DNA of 64,000 nt from Bryobacteraceae bacterium (GTDB taxonomy: Bacteria > Acidobacteriota > Terriglobia > Bryobacterales > Bryobacteraceae): NCBI GenBank assembly GCA_026129905.1, contig JAHCHE010000003.1, forward strand, positions 124,001 through 188,000, in the 5' to 3' direction. The notes below the pieces were generated by a model. The model did not search any database. It saw only the letters and a program-made list of their open reading frames with translations, and was not told the DNA's origin. A program made the position numbers and the translations under genes. Of the stretch, positions 9,066 to 17,748 are shown one piece after another. How positions within the stretch are numbered: position 1 is the first letter of the stretch; each line of letters opens with the position of its first letter.

Positions 9066-9887
9066 ATGCGCTCTTTTTGTTTCGTATTGGCTGCCGCGGC
9101 GGTCCTAGGACTCGGTTTGCCGGCATCGGCCCAGCGGGAGCCGCCGAAGAAGAAGAAGGTACTCGCCATCGGCCAATCCAAGGGCTGGCAGCACGACGCG
9201 GTCACGCACGGGCTTGCCACCATCTGGCGCCTGGGCCAGCAGTCCGGAATTTTCGACACTTACATCCGCACGGACACCGAGCTGATCACCAAGAGGAAGA
9301 TGGAGAGAAACGCCAAAAACCTGAACGATTTCGACGCCATCGTCTTCTACACCACCGGCGAACTCGACCTCGACGACCAGCAGAAGGCGGACCTCCTCGC
9401 TTTTGTCCGGGAAGACGGCAAGGGCTTTGTCGGCGTGCACAGCGCCATCGACACCTTCTATAAATGGCCCGAATATGGCGAAATGGTCGGCGCATATTTC
9501 GACGGCCATCCGTGGAACCAGATCGAAGCTCCGGTGATCGTGGAGGATCGCGAGTTTCCCGCCACCAGGCATTTCCCGAAAACCTTTGTGGCCCTGGACG
9601 AGATCTACCAGCCCAAGGAGTTCTCCCGCGACCGCGTCCGGGTGTTGATGCGCATGGACGAGAACAAGATCGATCTCACGGCGAAAGGCGTGAAGCGCAC
9701 CGACAAGGACTTCGCGCTCACCTGGGTCCGCGAGTACGGCAAGGGTCGCGTGTTCTATTCCACGTTCGGTCACGTCGAATCCACCTGGGACCGCCCGGAT
9801 ATTCAGAAGATGTGGCTGGAAGCGTTGAAGTGGGCGATGGGCATGACCAAGGGCGACGCCACCCCGCGCCCGCGCCCGGCCGATTGA
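9066..9887 (+). CDS. ThuA-domain secreted protein
   Basis: A 273-aa protein with a Sec signal peptide ([17 protein letters not shown], ending ASA-Q). The mature part is a ThuA domain, a glutamine-amidotransferase-like fold: [14 protein letters not shown] at the front, [14 protein letters not shown], then [15 protein letters not shown] and a final [13 protein letters not shown] block. ThuA-like proteins are common in planctomycete and acidobacterial sugar-utilisation loci; their reaction is mostly undefined. Start chosen at ATG 9066 because the signal peptide begins there and GGGAG precedes it. The next gene starts 6 nt after its stop, suggesting co-transcription. Confidence 0.88.
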   Translation: MRSFCFVLAAAAVLGLGLPASAQREPPKKKKVLAIGQSKGWQHDAVTHGLATIWRLGQQSGIFDTYIRTDTELITKRKMERNAKNLNDFDAIVFYTTGELDLDDQQKADLLAFVREDGKGFVGVHSAIDTFYKWPEYGEMVGAYFDGHPWNQIEAPVIVEDREFPATRHFPKTFVALDEIYQPKEFSRDRVRVLMRMDENKIDLTAKGVKRTDKDFALTWVREYGKGRVFYSTFGHVESTWDRPDIQKMWLEALKWAMGMTKGDATPRPRPAD

Positions 9888-9893
9888 ACCCCA

Positions 9894-12035
9894 GTGCGCC
9901 GATCGTTTCCGTCGCGGCGGTCCGTCATGGCCGGCTTTGCCGCCGCGGTCGTTCGACCCAGACGGGTGGCCGCCGCCGGCATCGAAGCCTCGCGCGGCGT
10001 GCTACCGGCGCCGGACGATCCTCGGGAATGGCCGGCCTTCCGCGATGCGCTGGTCCGCTGGCGCGAGGATACCCGGGCGGCCATCCGCTACAACGGCAGC
10101 CTGTACGCCCGCGACGACCTGCGCTGGACGGCGTCGTGCTATTCCTGCTGTTTTCTGATGATGTGCGATGAGGCCTTCTACGACCCCATCGCCGGCCGGT
10201 TCACCGTCGAATCCTTCCTTGACGGTGGCGAGCGCGATTTCGGAGGCTTCGACGCCGTCGTTCTGTGGCATGCATACCCGCGCATCGGCATCGACCCCCG
10301 CAACCAGTACGATTTCTACCGGGATATGCCGGGCGGCCTCGCCGGCCTTCGAAGCCTGTCGGACCGCTTCCACGCCCGCGGCGTGAAGGTCTTCCTCAAC
10401 TACAATCCCTGGGACACGGGGACGCGCCGCGAACGCGCCGCCGACGTCGATGTCCTTTGCGAGCTGGTCCGGGAGATCGACGCGGACGGCATCTTCCTCG
10501 ATACGTTGAAGGAGGGCGATCGCGAATTCCGTTCCAGGCTGGACGCGGCGCGCCGCGGCGTCGCGCTGGAGTCCGAACTGGCCCTGCCCGTCGAGCGCAT
10601 CGCCGATCATCACCTGTCCTGGGCGCAGTGGTTTGACGACAGCCGGACGCCGGGCGTGCTTCGCAACAAGTGGATCGAGCGCCGTCACATGCAGCGCCAG
10701 ATCCGCCGGTGGAACGACGATCACGCGGCGGAGTTGCAGGCCGCGTGGATGAACGGCAGCGGCATCCTGGTCTGGGAGAACGTGTTCGGCAGCTTTGTCG
10801 GCTGGAACGCGCGCGATCGCTCGACGCTGAAGTCGATGCTCCCGGTTCAGCGGCGTTATGCCCCGCTGTTTTCCGGCGAGGCCTGGACGCCGCTGGTAGC
10901 GGCTGAGATGCCCGGCGCGTTCGCGAGCCTCTGGGAGGGGCGCGGTCTGCGGCTGTGGACGCTGGTGAACCGGACGGACCGGGCGATCGAAGGTCCTCTG
11001 CTCCGCATCGGCGCCGCGCCCGGCGAACGCGCCTGGGATCTCATCGCCGGCCGCGAGGCTGCCTCCACCCGAGACGGCGCCCATTTGATACTCACGGGAA
11101 CCATTCCAGCGAGCGGCATCGGGGGATTCGTTTGCGGCCCGGCGGAAGCGCTCGGTCGGGACTTCGAGGCGTTTCTGGCGGCGCAAGGCCGGCCGCATTC
11201 GGCCGCTTCGCGGGACGCCGCCCCGCCGCTCCGCCAAACCAGGCTGAAGGCCGTGCCGCGAGCGCCGATCCGCGGCTTGCCCGAAGAAATGGTTCGAGTC
11301 CCCGCCGCCCGTCTTGCGCTGACAACCGAATTTCGGACGCGCGAATGCGGCTTCTATGAATCGCGCAACGAACTGGTGCGGGAACGCGGACTGGCATTGA
11401 ACAAGCCGCGCCGGATCACCCGAGAGGTGGACCTCGAGGCGTTTGCGATCGACCGGACGCCCGTCACTAACGCCGAGTTCGCCCGGTTCCTGAAAGCGTC
11501 GGGCTACCGGCCGCGTCATCCCGAGAACTTCCTCAAGCACTGGAGCGATGGCGAGCCGCCCGCCGCCGCGCTGAACCATCCCGTGACATACGTGGACCTG
11601 GACGATGCCCGGGCCTACGCGCGCTGGGCCCGGAAGCGCCTGCCTCGCGAAGAAGAATGGCAAATTGCCGCCCAGGGTTCGGACGGCCGCCGCTACCCGT
11701 GGGGTAACGAATTCCGGCCGGGATTCGCCAACGGCGGCGAGTCCGGCGGGACGACGCCGGTCAAAGCGTATCCCGAGGGCCGCTCGCCGTTCGGCTGTTA
11801 CGACATGTGCGGCAATGTGTGGGAGTGGACCGAGAGCGAGCGCGCCGATGGCCGGACGCGCTTCGCCATCGTTCGCGGCGGCTCGTTCTACAAGGCCGAA
11901 GGCTCGCATTGGTACATGGACGGCGGTCCGCAGCCGTGCGATTTCGCCGCGAAATTCCTGTTGATGTGGCCGGGGCTTGACCGCTGCGCGACAATCGGCT
12001 TCCGGTGCGCCGCCGGCCTGGCGCCGGCGGCTTAA
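9894..12035 (+). CDS. Exported TIM-barrel-like protein fused to an FGE-sulfatase-like domain
   Basis: A 713-aa protein with an Arg-rich signal (RRSFPSRRSVMAGFAAAVV, possibly Tat). Residues ~40-440 look like a glycoside-hydrolase-type barrel: FDAVVLWHAYPRIGIDPRN, VFLNYNPWDTG, then DGIFLDT near residue 200 and ALESELAL, followed by a beta-rich cap. Residues ~465-710 form a formylglycine-generating-enzyme-type domain with DRTPVTNAEFARFL, RLPREEEWQIAA, CGNVWEW and RGGSF. The two active-site cysteines that normally follow GGSF in true FGE are missing here (it reads GGSFYKAEGSHWY), so sulfatase activation is unlikely. Starts with GTG 6 nt after the ThuA stop, without its own ribosome-binding site. 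Confidence 0.75.
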   Translation: MRRSFPSRRSVMAGFAAAVVRPRRVAAAGIEASRGVLPAPDDPREWPAFRDALVRWREDTRAAIRYNGSLYARDDLRWTASCYSCCFLMMCDEAFYDPIAGRFTVESFLDGGERDFGGFDAVVLWHAYPRIGIDPRNQYDFYRDMPGGLAGLRSLSDRFHARGVKVFLNYNPWDTGTRRERAADVDVLCELVREIDADGIFLDTLKEGDREFRSRLDAARRGVALESELALPVERIADHHLSWAQWFDDSRTPGVLRNKWIERRHMQRQIRRWNDDHAAELQAAWMNGSGILVWENVFGSFVGWNARDRSTLKSMLPVQRRYAPLFSGEAWTPLVAAEMPGAFASLWEGRGLRLWTLVNRTDRAIEGPLLRIGAAPGERAWDLIAGREAASTRDGAHLILTGTIPASGIGGFVCGPAEALGRDFEAFLAAQGRPHSAASRDAAPPLRQTRLKAVPRAPIRGLPEEMVRVPAARLALTTEFRTRECGFYESRNELVRERGLALNKPRRITREVDLEAFAIDRTPVTNAEFARFLKASGYRPRHPENFLKHWSDGEPPAAALNHPVTYVDLDDARAYARWARKRLPREEEWQIAAQGSDGRRYPWGNEFRPGFANGGESGGTTPVKAYPEGRSPFGCYDMCGNVWEWTESERADGRTRFAIVRGGSFYKAEGSHWYMDGGPQPCDFAAKFLLMWPGLDRCATIGFRCAAGLAPAA

Positions 12036-12134
12036 CCCGGGGGAAGACCCGTGTAACGCGGCCGGATCGAGCAAGTCACCTAACCGAGTACGTGCTTCTA
12101 CAGGCGCCGGCGTGGCGCGCGCTCTCAGCGAGCC

Positions 12135-12156
12135 GAGTCCACACTCGTGTGGACTC
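12135..12156. repeat. Perfect 10-bp inverted repeat with 2-nt centre
   Basis: GAGTCCACAC, then TC, then GTGTGGACTC. It lies between the FGE-like gene and the Cys-rich gene, about 58 bp before the latter's start. The near-palindromic shape with almost no loop fits a dimeric-repressor operator better than an RNA terminator; no T-run follows. Confidence 0.5.
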
Positions 12157-12213
12157 TTGTGCCGCCCGCCTCGCGCAAGCCGCCTCACGAGCGGACCTTG
12201 GGAAGGAGACGAG

Positions 12214-12588
12214 ATGAATAATCTGCTTCGGGTGGCGGTTTGCCTGCTGTTCGCCGCGCTGGCTGCGCATAACCAGGAAAACCGCAATCCGCACGGCGGG
12301 ATGACCGAATGCGGACGCAAAATGATGAGCTGCATGTGCCCGAAGATCGTGGACGACATCCAGCAGTACGAAGTTGCCAAGTGCCAGAAGGCGCCGGCGG
12401 ATCAGAAGAAAGACTGCCTGAAGAGCGCATACCAGCGGACCACCCATTGCCGCGTCATGGCCGACGCCCACCGCGTCCCGGAGTGGAACCAGTTTGTCCG
12501 AAAGAACGGCATTCTCAAAATGTGCGGCACGCAGTGCCACCCGGAGAAATGCAAGTGCAACGCCGATCAGCCGTGCGCGCCCCACTAA
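12214..12588 (+). CDS. Small cysteine-rich secreted protein of unknown function
   Basis: 124 aa with a signal peptide (MNNLLRVAVCLLFAALAAH). The mature part has eleven cysteines (33, 40, 42, 57, 68, 79, 104, 108, 113, 115, 121) plus several His and Met, and many Lys. The C-terminal CGTQCHPEKCKC block could bind metal or form disulfides. I do not recognise the family. It has a clear GGAAGGAG ribosome-binding site 5 nt before ATG 12214. Its last 4 bp overlap the convergent glycosyltransferase gene. Confidence 0.75.
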   Translation: MNNLLRVAVCLLFAALAAHNQENRNPHGGMTECGRKMMSCMCPKIVDDIQQYEVAKCQKAPADQKKDCLKSAYQRTTHCRVMADAHRVPEWNQFVRKNGILKMCGTQCHPEKCKCNADQPCAPH

Positions 12589-13802
12589 TTCGGTGAAGCG
12601 CCAGCCTGGAGCCGGCGACGGAAGATCTCGGCCAGGCGCATGCCGTTCTTTTTGAGATTGAAGACCTCCACGATTCGGCCGCGGGCGGATTGTCCCAGGG
12701 AGCGGCGCAGATCCGGATCGTCGAGAAGTTGGCTGATCGCGGCGGCGAGACCCTCCTCATCGGAAGGCGGAACCAGGAGACCGTCCACGCCGTGGCGTAT
12801 CAGTTCGGGAATGCCCGCGACGTGCGTGGCCACGCAGGCGACCTCCATCGTCATAGCTTCCATCAGCACGACCGGTACGCCCTCGTCGAGGCTCGATAGC
12901 GCAAACAGGTCCGCCTGGGCGTACAAAGCGGCGACGCGGTCGTGATTGACCTTGCCGTCGAAGATCACGCGCTGGCCCAGTCCCAGGTCGGCCGCTTGCG
13001 CTTTCAGCGCGGCGGCATCCGGCCCATCGCCAACAAGCCTGAGCCTGACGCTATGGCCGTCGCGAACGACGCGGGCAATAGCATTCAGCAACACGTGGTG
13101 GGCTTTCACCGGCACGAGTTGTCCCACCGAAAGGATCTCGAAGACGGGCGGGGCGGGGCGGAAGGAGCCCGGAACGTACGCCGCCGGATCGACGCCAAGG
13201 CGGCACACCTCCACCTTCGGCTGCGCGGAAGCCCCACAGGCCAGCACGATCCGGCTCCTGGCAAAGTGGCTGATGCCGCATACGAACGAAGACGCCTGGA
13301 CCTTTTCCGCGAGACGGAACGATACGGGATCGACAAATTCGGCCCGGCCGTGGAACGTGATGGACATGGTCAGCGGGAACACCCGCGCGACCAGCATTCC
13401 CACCGTCGAGGAATAGTGGACGTGAAAGTGGGAGATGCCCCGCTCCTTGATCCAATGGCCCGCAATCACCGCTTCGCCGAAATAGAAAAGCTGCCGCAGA
13501 GCGCTCCCGGCGCCGGTACCAAGGCGAAGCGCGCAGACAAGTCCGCTGAGATAGGCGGCGGGCCGCGTGAATAGCGTCATCGCGTGAATGCGAGCGGCGG
13601 CGAGGAGCGGAGTCGATTTGACGTTGAGCGTCGTCGCGGCCAAGGCCCGCTCCGCGGGGGCCAGCTCATTGTCGGGCCGGTCCGGGGGCGAGATCGAAAC
13701 CACTAAGATATCGAAGCCGAGAGAGCGGAGCGTCTCGACTTCACGCACCAGGTATGTGTGATTCACCGCCAGATACTGACTGACGAGGTACGCGAGTTTC
13801 AT
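12585..13802 (-). CDS. Glycosyltransferase family 4
   Basis: A 405-aa GT-B fold glycosyltransferase. The N-terminal acceptor half starts MKLAYLVSQYLAVNHTYLV; the C-terminal donor half has VGQLVPVKAHHVLLNAI, VRLRLVGDGPD, LFALSSLDEGVPVVLMEAM and VPPSDEEGLAAAI, the typical nucleotide-sugar binding blocks including the E-x7-E-like EGVPVVLMEAM. It acts at the cytoplasmic face of the membrane, probably adding a sugar during exopolysaccharide or lipid-linked oligosaccharide synthesis, given the neighbouring nucleotide-sugar dehydrogenase, second glycosyltransferase and epimerase. Donor and acceptor are unknown. Confidence 0.9.
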   Translation of the reverse strand: MKLAYLVSQYLAVNHTYLVREVETLRSLGFDILVVSISPPDRPDNELAPAERALAATTLNVKSTPLLAAARIHAMTLFTRPAAYLSGLVCALRLGTGAGSALRQLFYFGEAVIAGHWIKERGISHFHVHYSSTVGMLVARVFPLTMSITFHGRAEFVDPVSFRLAEKVQASSFVCGISHFARSRIVLACGASAQPKVEVCRLGVDPAAYVPGSFRPAPPVFEILSVGQLVPVKAHHVLLNAIARVVRDGHSVRLRLVGDGPDAAALKAQAADLGLGQRVIFDGKVNHDRVAALYAQADLFALSSLDEGVPVVLMEAMTMEVACVATHVAGIPELIRHGVDGLLVPPSDEEGLAAAISQLLDDPDLRRSLGQSARGRIVEVFNLKKNGMRLAEIFRRRLQAGASPN

Positions 13803-13830
13803 CCTTCGTTATGGCTCGGCGCTTTCGGTT

Positions 13831-13924
13831 GTGGGGCAGGTTGGCCGAAGGCAACCTGCGGGCCGATCGCCGATCGGCCCGGCGGCGGTTGGGAACCGCC
13901 GCGCAGGATGAGATCCTGCCCCAC
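13831..13924. repeat. Four consecutive hairpins enclosed by a 10-bp outer stem
   Basis: Outer arms GTGGGGCAGG (13831-13840) and CCTGCCCCAC (13915-13924) are perfectly complementary. Inside are four perfect hairpins placed head to tail: 13836-13859 (8 bp), 13859-13881 (10 bp, 3-nt loop), 13882-13902 (9 bp, 3-nt loop) and 13903-13919 (7 bp, 3-nt loop). The outer stem and the first and last hairpins compete for bases, so it could fold as a cruciform-like cluster or as a closed multi-branched structure. It sits in the 163-bp spacer between the glycosyltransferase start and the end of the AlgD-type gene. Confidence 0.85.
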
Positions 13925-13965
13925 GGGTCGTGGCTGAACTGGCATGGTGATTTCCTGACCGATAC

Positions 13966-15276
13966 TTAACTCGGTTCCGTCGTTCGGGCGAGAAGCGCGG
14001 GTCGCGCCGCGTCGTCCATGGCGCCCACAAGGTCCAGCGCCGGCAATCCACGCGCGGCAATGCGACGCAGATCCTCCGGGGCCGGCTTCTGGGCAATGAT
14101 GACGTGATCGGCCCAGTCGGCGAGCGCATCGATGTCGTTCACAAGCAGGCGTTCGATGTGCGGCAACGCGGCCAGAACGAACTGGCGATTGCTGCCGTAG
14201 ATCCGATCGAGCCGGATGCGCGGATCGAAAACGCGAAGCTCGCGGCCTTTGCCGATCAGGCGCTCGATCAAGGCCACCACGGGGCTTTCGCGCAGGTCGT
14301 CCGTGTTCTCCTTGAAGGCCAGACCCAGAATGCCAATGCGGGCCGCCGGCAGTTCCATTGCCGCTTCAATCGCCCGCCGGAGGTGCTCTTCGTTGCTCGG
14401 CAAGACCGATTCCAGAATCGGGAGGTTCAAATCGAGCCTTGTGGCGCGATAGACCAGCGCGCGCAGGTCCTTTGGCAGGCAGGACCCCCCGAAGGCGAAG
14501 CCCGGCTTGAGGTAAGCCGGCGAAATGTTCAGGCGCTTGTCGCGGCACAGGATGTCCATCACTTCGGCGCCCGACACGCCGACGCTGGAGCACACCGCTC
14601 CGATCTCGTTCGCGAAGCCTACTTTCAGAGCGTGGAAACTGTTGCAGGCATACTTGATGGTTTCCGCGGTGCGCAATGAGACCATGCAGACTTCGGCGCC
14701 CAACCCGGCGTACAGCGCCGCAACGCGCCCCACCGCCACGCGGTCTTCGCCGCCGACCACCACCAAGGACGGGTCGAAGAAATCCCGAACGGCCGTGCCC
14801 TCGCGCAGGAACTCCGGATTGGAAACCACGCTGACCATCGGAGAGGCTTGAAACGCGGGAACCACCAGGTCTTCGCAGGTACCTGGAAACACGGTGCTGC
14901 GAACCGCCGCCACCAGCGGCTTCCGCCGTTGTCCGAGATGGCCGGCGATTTCCGCCGATGCCCGCTGAAGCTGCTCCAGGCTCAGGTCGCCGTTGCGCCG
15001 CGAAGGAGTTCCGACGCAGATCATGACGATGTCGGCTTCATCCAGGCTGCCGGCGATGTCTCCCGCCGCCGTCAGCCGTCCCGCGGCAACGTTCTTTCGG
15101 ACCAGCTCATCAAGCCCCGGTTCGTAGAAGGGCGACCGTCCGCCGAGAACGCTGTCCACCTTGTGCCGGTCCCGGTCCACACCGACAACATGGGCCCCCC
15201 GCTCGGCCAGACAGGCGGCCGTGACGCAGCCGACATAGCCAAGTCCGAGGACGACAATCTGCGTTTCTGACGCCAT
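13966..15276 (-). CDS. AlgD-type nucleotide-sugar dehydrogenase
   Basis: A 436-aa UDP-glucose/GDP-mannose dehydrogenase family protein, the same length as Pseudomonas AlgD. The N-terminal Rossmann motif is VVLGLGYVGCVTAACLAE; the middle helix reads NSFHALKVGFANEIG; the catalytic Cys266 sits in FGGSCLPKD. It oxidises a nucleotide hexose to the uronic acid with two NAD+. FHALK and GFAFGGSCLPKDLRAL favour the GDP-mannose branch, but UDP-sugars cannot be excluded. Transcribed towards the GT4 gene, divergent from the next glycosyltransferase, within a polysaccharide locus. Confidence 0.9.
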   Translation of the reverse strand: MASETQIVVLGLGYVGCVTAACLAERGAHVVGVDRDRHKVDSVLGGRSPFYEPGLDELVRKNVAAGRLTAAGDIAGSLDEADIVMICVGTPSRRNGDLSLEQLQRASAEIAGHLGQRRKPLVAAVRSTVFPGTCEDLVVPAFQASPMVSVVSNPEFLREGTAVRDFFDPSLVVVGGEDRVAVGRVAALYAGLGAEVCMVSLRTAETIKYACNSFHALKVGFANEIGAVCSSVGVSGAEVMDILCRDKRLNISPAYLKPGFAFGGSCLPKDLRALVYRATRLDLNLPILESVLPSNEEHLRRAIEAAMELPAARIGILGLAFKENTDDLRESPVVALIERLIGKGRELRVFDPRIRLDRIYGSNRQFVLAALPHIERLLVNDIDALADWADHVIIAQKPAPEDLRRIAARGLPALDLVGAMDDAARPALLARTTEPS

Positions 15277-15359
15277 CTCGGTTCAGTATCCCATAGTCGC
15301 CGCCGCGGCCCTTCGCGGTCTATTCAGCGTGTGTGGCCATGCCACTACACTGGTAATTT

Positions 15360-16634
15360 ATGAACCTTCGCGGCAACGCCGACAACCGAAATCTGCTGGC
15401 GATTTCCTGGGCCATGCCGCCGCTCCTGTTGCCGCGGGCGATCCAGGTGCCGCGTACGCTGAAAGCGTTAAGCTCGCTCGGCTGGCGCGCGAAAGTCTTG
15501 TGCGCGGAAACGGCGGTGATCGACCGGACTTTGCCCCACGACGACAAGCTGAAGGAGATTTCCGCCGGCGATTACGAGACCATCGTCGTCAAACCGCCCC
15601 TCCTGCTGCGCCCGGCGCACACCGCGATCGGTTACCGGTTGCTGCGGAAGGCGAGCCTGGTCGATCAAGCCTGGCAGCGCTGGGCCGCGCGCATCGCGCT
15701 CCGGTTGGCCCGCGCCGAGCGGTTCGACGCCTTGATCACATTCGCCCAACCGTGGCCGGATCATCTGATCGGATTGGATATCCGCCGCCGAACCGGCCTT
15801 CCGTGGGCGGCGCACTTCAGCGACCCGTGGGTAGATAGTCCCTACATCAATAAAAGCGATCCCCGATACCCCGAGTGGCGCCGGCAGGAAGCGGAAGTCG
15901 TGCGCGAGGCGGACGCCGTGGCGTTCACGACCGAACACGCGGCGGAACTCGTAATGCGTAAGTATCCGGTCGAATACAGGGATAAAGTCCACGTCGTTCC
16001 GCACGGTTACGATCGCGATTTTCTACGTATCATCGGAGCGCCGCCGGAAAATAAACGGCTGCGACTCGTATCGACAGGGAATTTTTATGGCGCGCGAACC
16101 CCGTTGCCTTTGTTGGCGGCGCTGGAACGGCTGAACGGCGAGCGGCCTCTCGCCGACGAACTCGAAGTGGTCCTTGTTGGCGGGAACAATCTCCCTTACG
16201 CCGGCGAGGCGGCGCGCATGGGACTCGAGCGCGTAGTCTCGTGCCGGGACTCGGTTCCTTTCCTGGAGAGCTTGCGGATAGCCGGGACGGCGGACGCGCT
16301 GCTGGTCATCGACGCGCCGAGCGACGGGGCGAGCGTATTTCTCCCTAGCAAGCTCATCGACTACCTGATGTTCGAGAAGCCGATTCTGGGAATCACGCCG
16401 CTTGAGGGAAGCTCCGCCGACCTGCTGCGGCGCGCCGGATGCCCGGTCGCCGCGCCGGAAGACACGCCCGCGATCACCGCGGCGGTAAGCGACCTCCTCG
16501 AAAGGCGGCGGGCCGGAACCCTCGGCGTCGCGGCGGACTTCACCGCCGTGGCGAGAGAATACGACATCGCCTCGACCACCCGCTTGCTCGATTGCATCCT
16601 CCGGAAGATCGGCGGCCCGGGGAGGGTTCTATAA
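15360..16634 (+). CDS. Glycosyltransferase (GT-B, family 4-like)
   Basis: A 424-aa protein starting MNLRGNADNRNLLAISWAMP. The early WAMPPLLLPRAIQVPRTLKAL segment, the internal FSDPWVDSPYI block and the C-terminal LPSKLIDYLMFEKPILGITP block resemble GT4-like sugar transferases in which the latter segment holds the donor. There is no signal peptide. It begins a two-gene unit with the UDP-GlcNAc 2-epimerase and is divergent from the AlgD-type gene. Specific substrate unknown. Confidence 0.82.
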   Translation: MNLRGNADNRNLLAISWAMPPLLLPRAIQVPRTLKALSSLGWRAKVLCAETAVIDRTLPHDDKLKEISAGDYETIVVKPPLLLRPAHTAIGYRLLRKASLVDQAWQRWAARIALRLARAERFDALITFAQPWPDHLIGLDIRRRTGLPWAAHFSDPWVDSPYINKSDPRYPEWRRQEAEVVREADAVAFTTEHAAELVMRKYPVEYRDKVHVVPHGYDRDFLRIIGAPPENKRLRLVSTGNFYGARTPLPLLAALERLNGERPLADELEVVLVGGNNLPYAGEAARMGLERVVSCRDSVPFLESLRIAGTADALLVIDAPSDGASVFLPSKLIDYLMFEKPILGITPLEGSSADLLRRAGCPVAAPEDTPAITAAVSDLLERRRAGTLGVAADFTAVAREYDIASTTRLLDCILRKIGGPGRVL

Positions 16635-16635
16635 T
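16630..16635 (+). promoter_or_regulatory. -10 hexamer overlapping the glycosyltransferase stop codon
   Basis: TATAAT lies across the TAA stop at 16632-16634 and 34 nt ahead of the epimerase ATG. It could provide a separate promoter for the epimerase inside the two-gene unit. No -35 was identified. Confidence 0.3.
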
Positions 16636-16669
16636 AGGACATTCGTCCGCCGGTCCGGCTATCATTCCT

Positions 16670-17740
16670 ATGTCCATCTGCAACGTTGTCGGGGCGCGCC
16701 CGAACTTCATGAAAATCGCCCCGATTGTGGACGAATTGCGCCGCCGCGGGCGTCCGCAGTTCCTGGTGCACACGGGCCAGCACTACGATCCGAAGGTTTC
16801 CGAGGTGTTCTTCCGCGACCTTGGATTGCCGGAGCCGGACATCTACCTGGGCGTCGGTTCCGACACGCATGGGCGGCAGACCGCCCGGATCATGATCGCG
16901 CTCGAGGAGATCTGGGAGCGTCAGCGGCCGGAACTGGCGATCGTGGTCGGCGATGTGAACTCTACGATGGCCTCGGCGCTGGTTGCGGCGAAACAGCGCA
17001 TACCGCTGGCGCACGTCGAGGCCGGACTGCGCTCGTTCGATCGTTCGATGCCGGAAGAGATCAACCGGATCGTCACCGACCAACTATCCGATCTGCTTTT
17101 CACCACCGAACAGAGCGGCAACGACAATCTGCGGGCGGAGGGGGTCGCCGCGGAGCGGATTCATTTTGTCGGCAACTGCATGATCGACACGCTGCTGAGG
17201 CATCTGGACGCCGCCGCATGCCTGGAGCCGTGGCGAGAGTTCGGTTACCGGCCCGGCGGCTATGCGTTGATCACGCTTCACCGGCCATCCAACGTGGACG
17301 ATCCGGCGACGTTGAAGGCGCTGCTGGAGACGCTCAACGACCTGTCCCGCCGCGTGCCCATGCTGTTTCCTGTCCACCCCAGGACACGGAACCGCATGGC
17401 CGATCACGGGATCGCGACGGCGCCGGCGCTCCGTCTGTGCGAACCGCTTTCGTACCTCACCTTTCTCGGCCTGATGGCCAAGGCGAAATGCGTCCTCACC
17501 GACTCCGGAGGAATTCAGGAAGAGACCACCGTGCTCGGCGTACCGTGCCTGACGCTGCGGTGGAACACGGAGCGGCCGGTCACCGTCTCGCAGGGAACCA
17601 ACCGCCTGGTCGGCTCCGATCCCGCGAGGATCCGCGCCGGATTCGAAGCGATTCTCGATGAAAATCGGACGACCGCGACGCGCCCGCCGCTGTGGGACGG
17701 ACAGGCCGCCAGGCGAATCGTCGATGTACTCGAGCGGTAG
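16670..17740 (+). CDS. wecB: UDP-N-acetylglucosamine 2-epimerase (non-hydrolysing)
   Basis: A 356-aa protein from ATG 16670, matching the usual ~370-aa WecB. VVGARPNFMKIAPI, HTGQHYD, VVGDVNSTMASALVAA, HVEAGLRSFD, PEEINRIVTDQLSD and LTDSGGIQEE are the classic blocks. It interconverts UDP-GlcNAc and UDP-ManNAc, supplying ManNAc or ManNAcA units. With an AlgD-type dehydrogenase nearby, a ManNAcA-containing polymer is one possibility, though a WecC-type dehydrogenase would be the expected partner. The frame extends upstream through the glycosyltransferase end, but similarity begins at this ATG. Confidence 0.93.
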   Translation: MSICNVVGARPNFMKIAPIVDELRRRGRPQFLVHTGQHYDPKVSEVFFRDLGLPEPDIYLGVGSDTHGRQTARIMIALEEIWERQRPELAIVVGDVNSTMASALVAAKQRIPLAHVEAGLRSFDRSMPEEINRIVTDQLSDLLFTTEQSGNDNLRAEGVAAERIHFVGNCMIDTLLRHLDAAACLEPWREFGYRPGGYALITLHRPSNVDDPATLKALLETLNDLSRRVPMLFPVHPRTRNRMADHGIATAPALRLCEPLSYLTFLGLMAKAKCVLTDSGGIQEETTVLGVPCLTLRWNTERPVTVSQGTNRLVGSDPARIRAGFEAILDENRTTATRPPLWDGQAARRIVDVLER

Positions 17741-17748
17741 CGGTCCGC

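Noticed and set aside
9894-12035. Active formylglycine-generating enzyme
   Set aside because: The cysteines that follow GGSF in real FGE are absent and no sulfatase gene is nearby.
10002-12380. 792-codon antisense frame across the FGE-like fusion
   Set aside because: Same GC-rich shadow effect; composition is nonsense-like and no start context is present.
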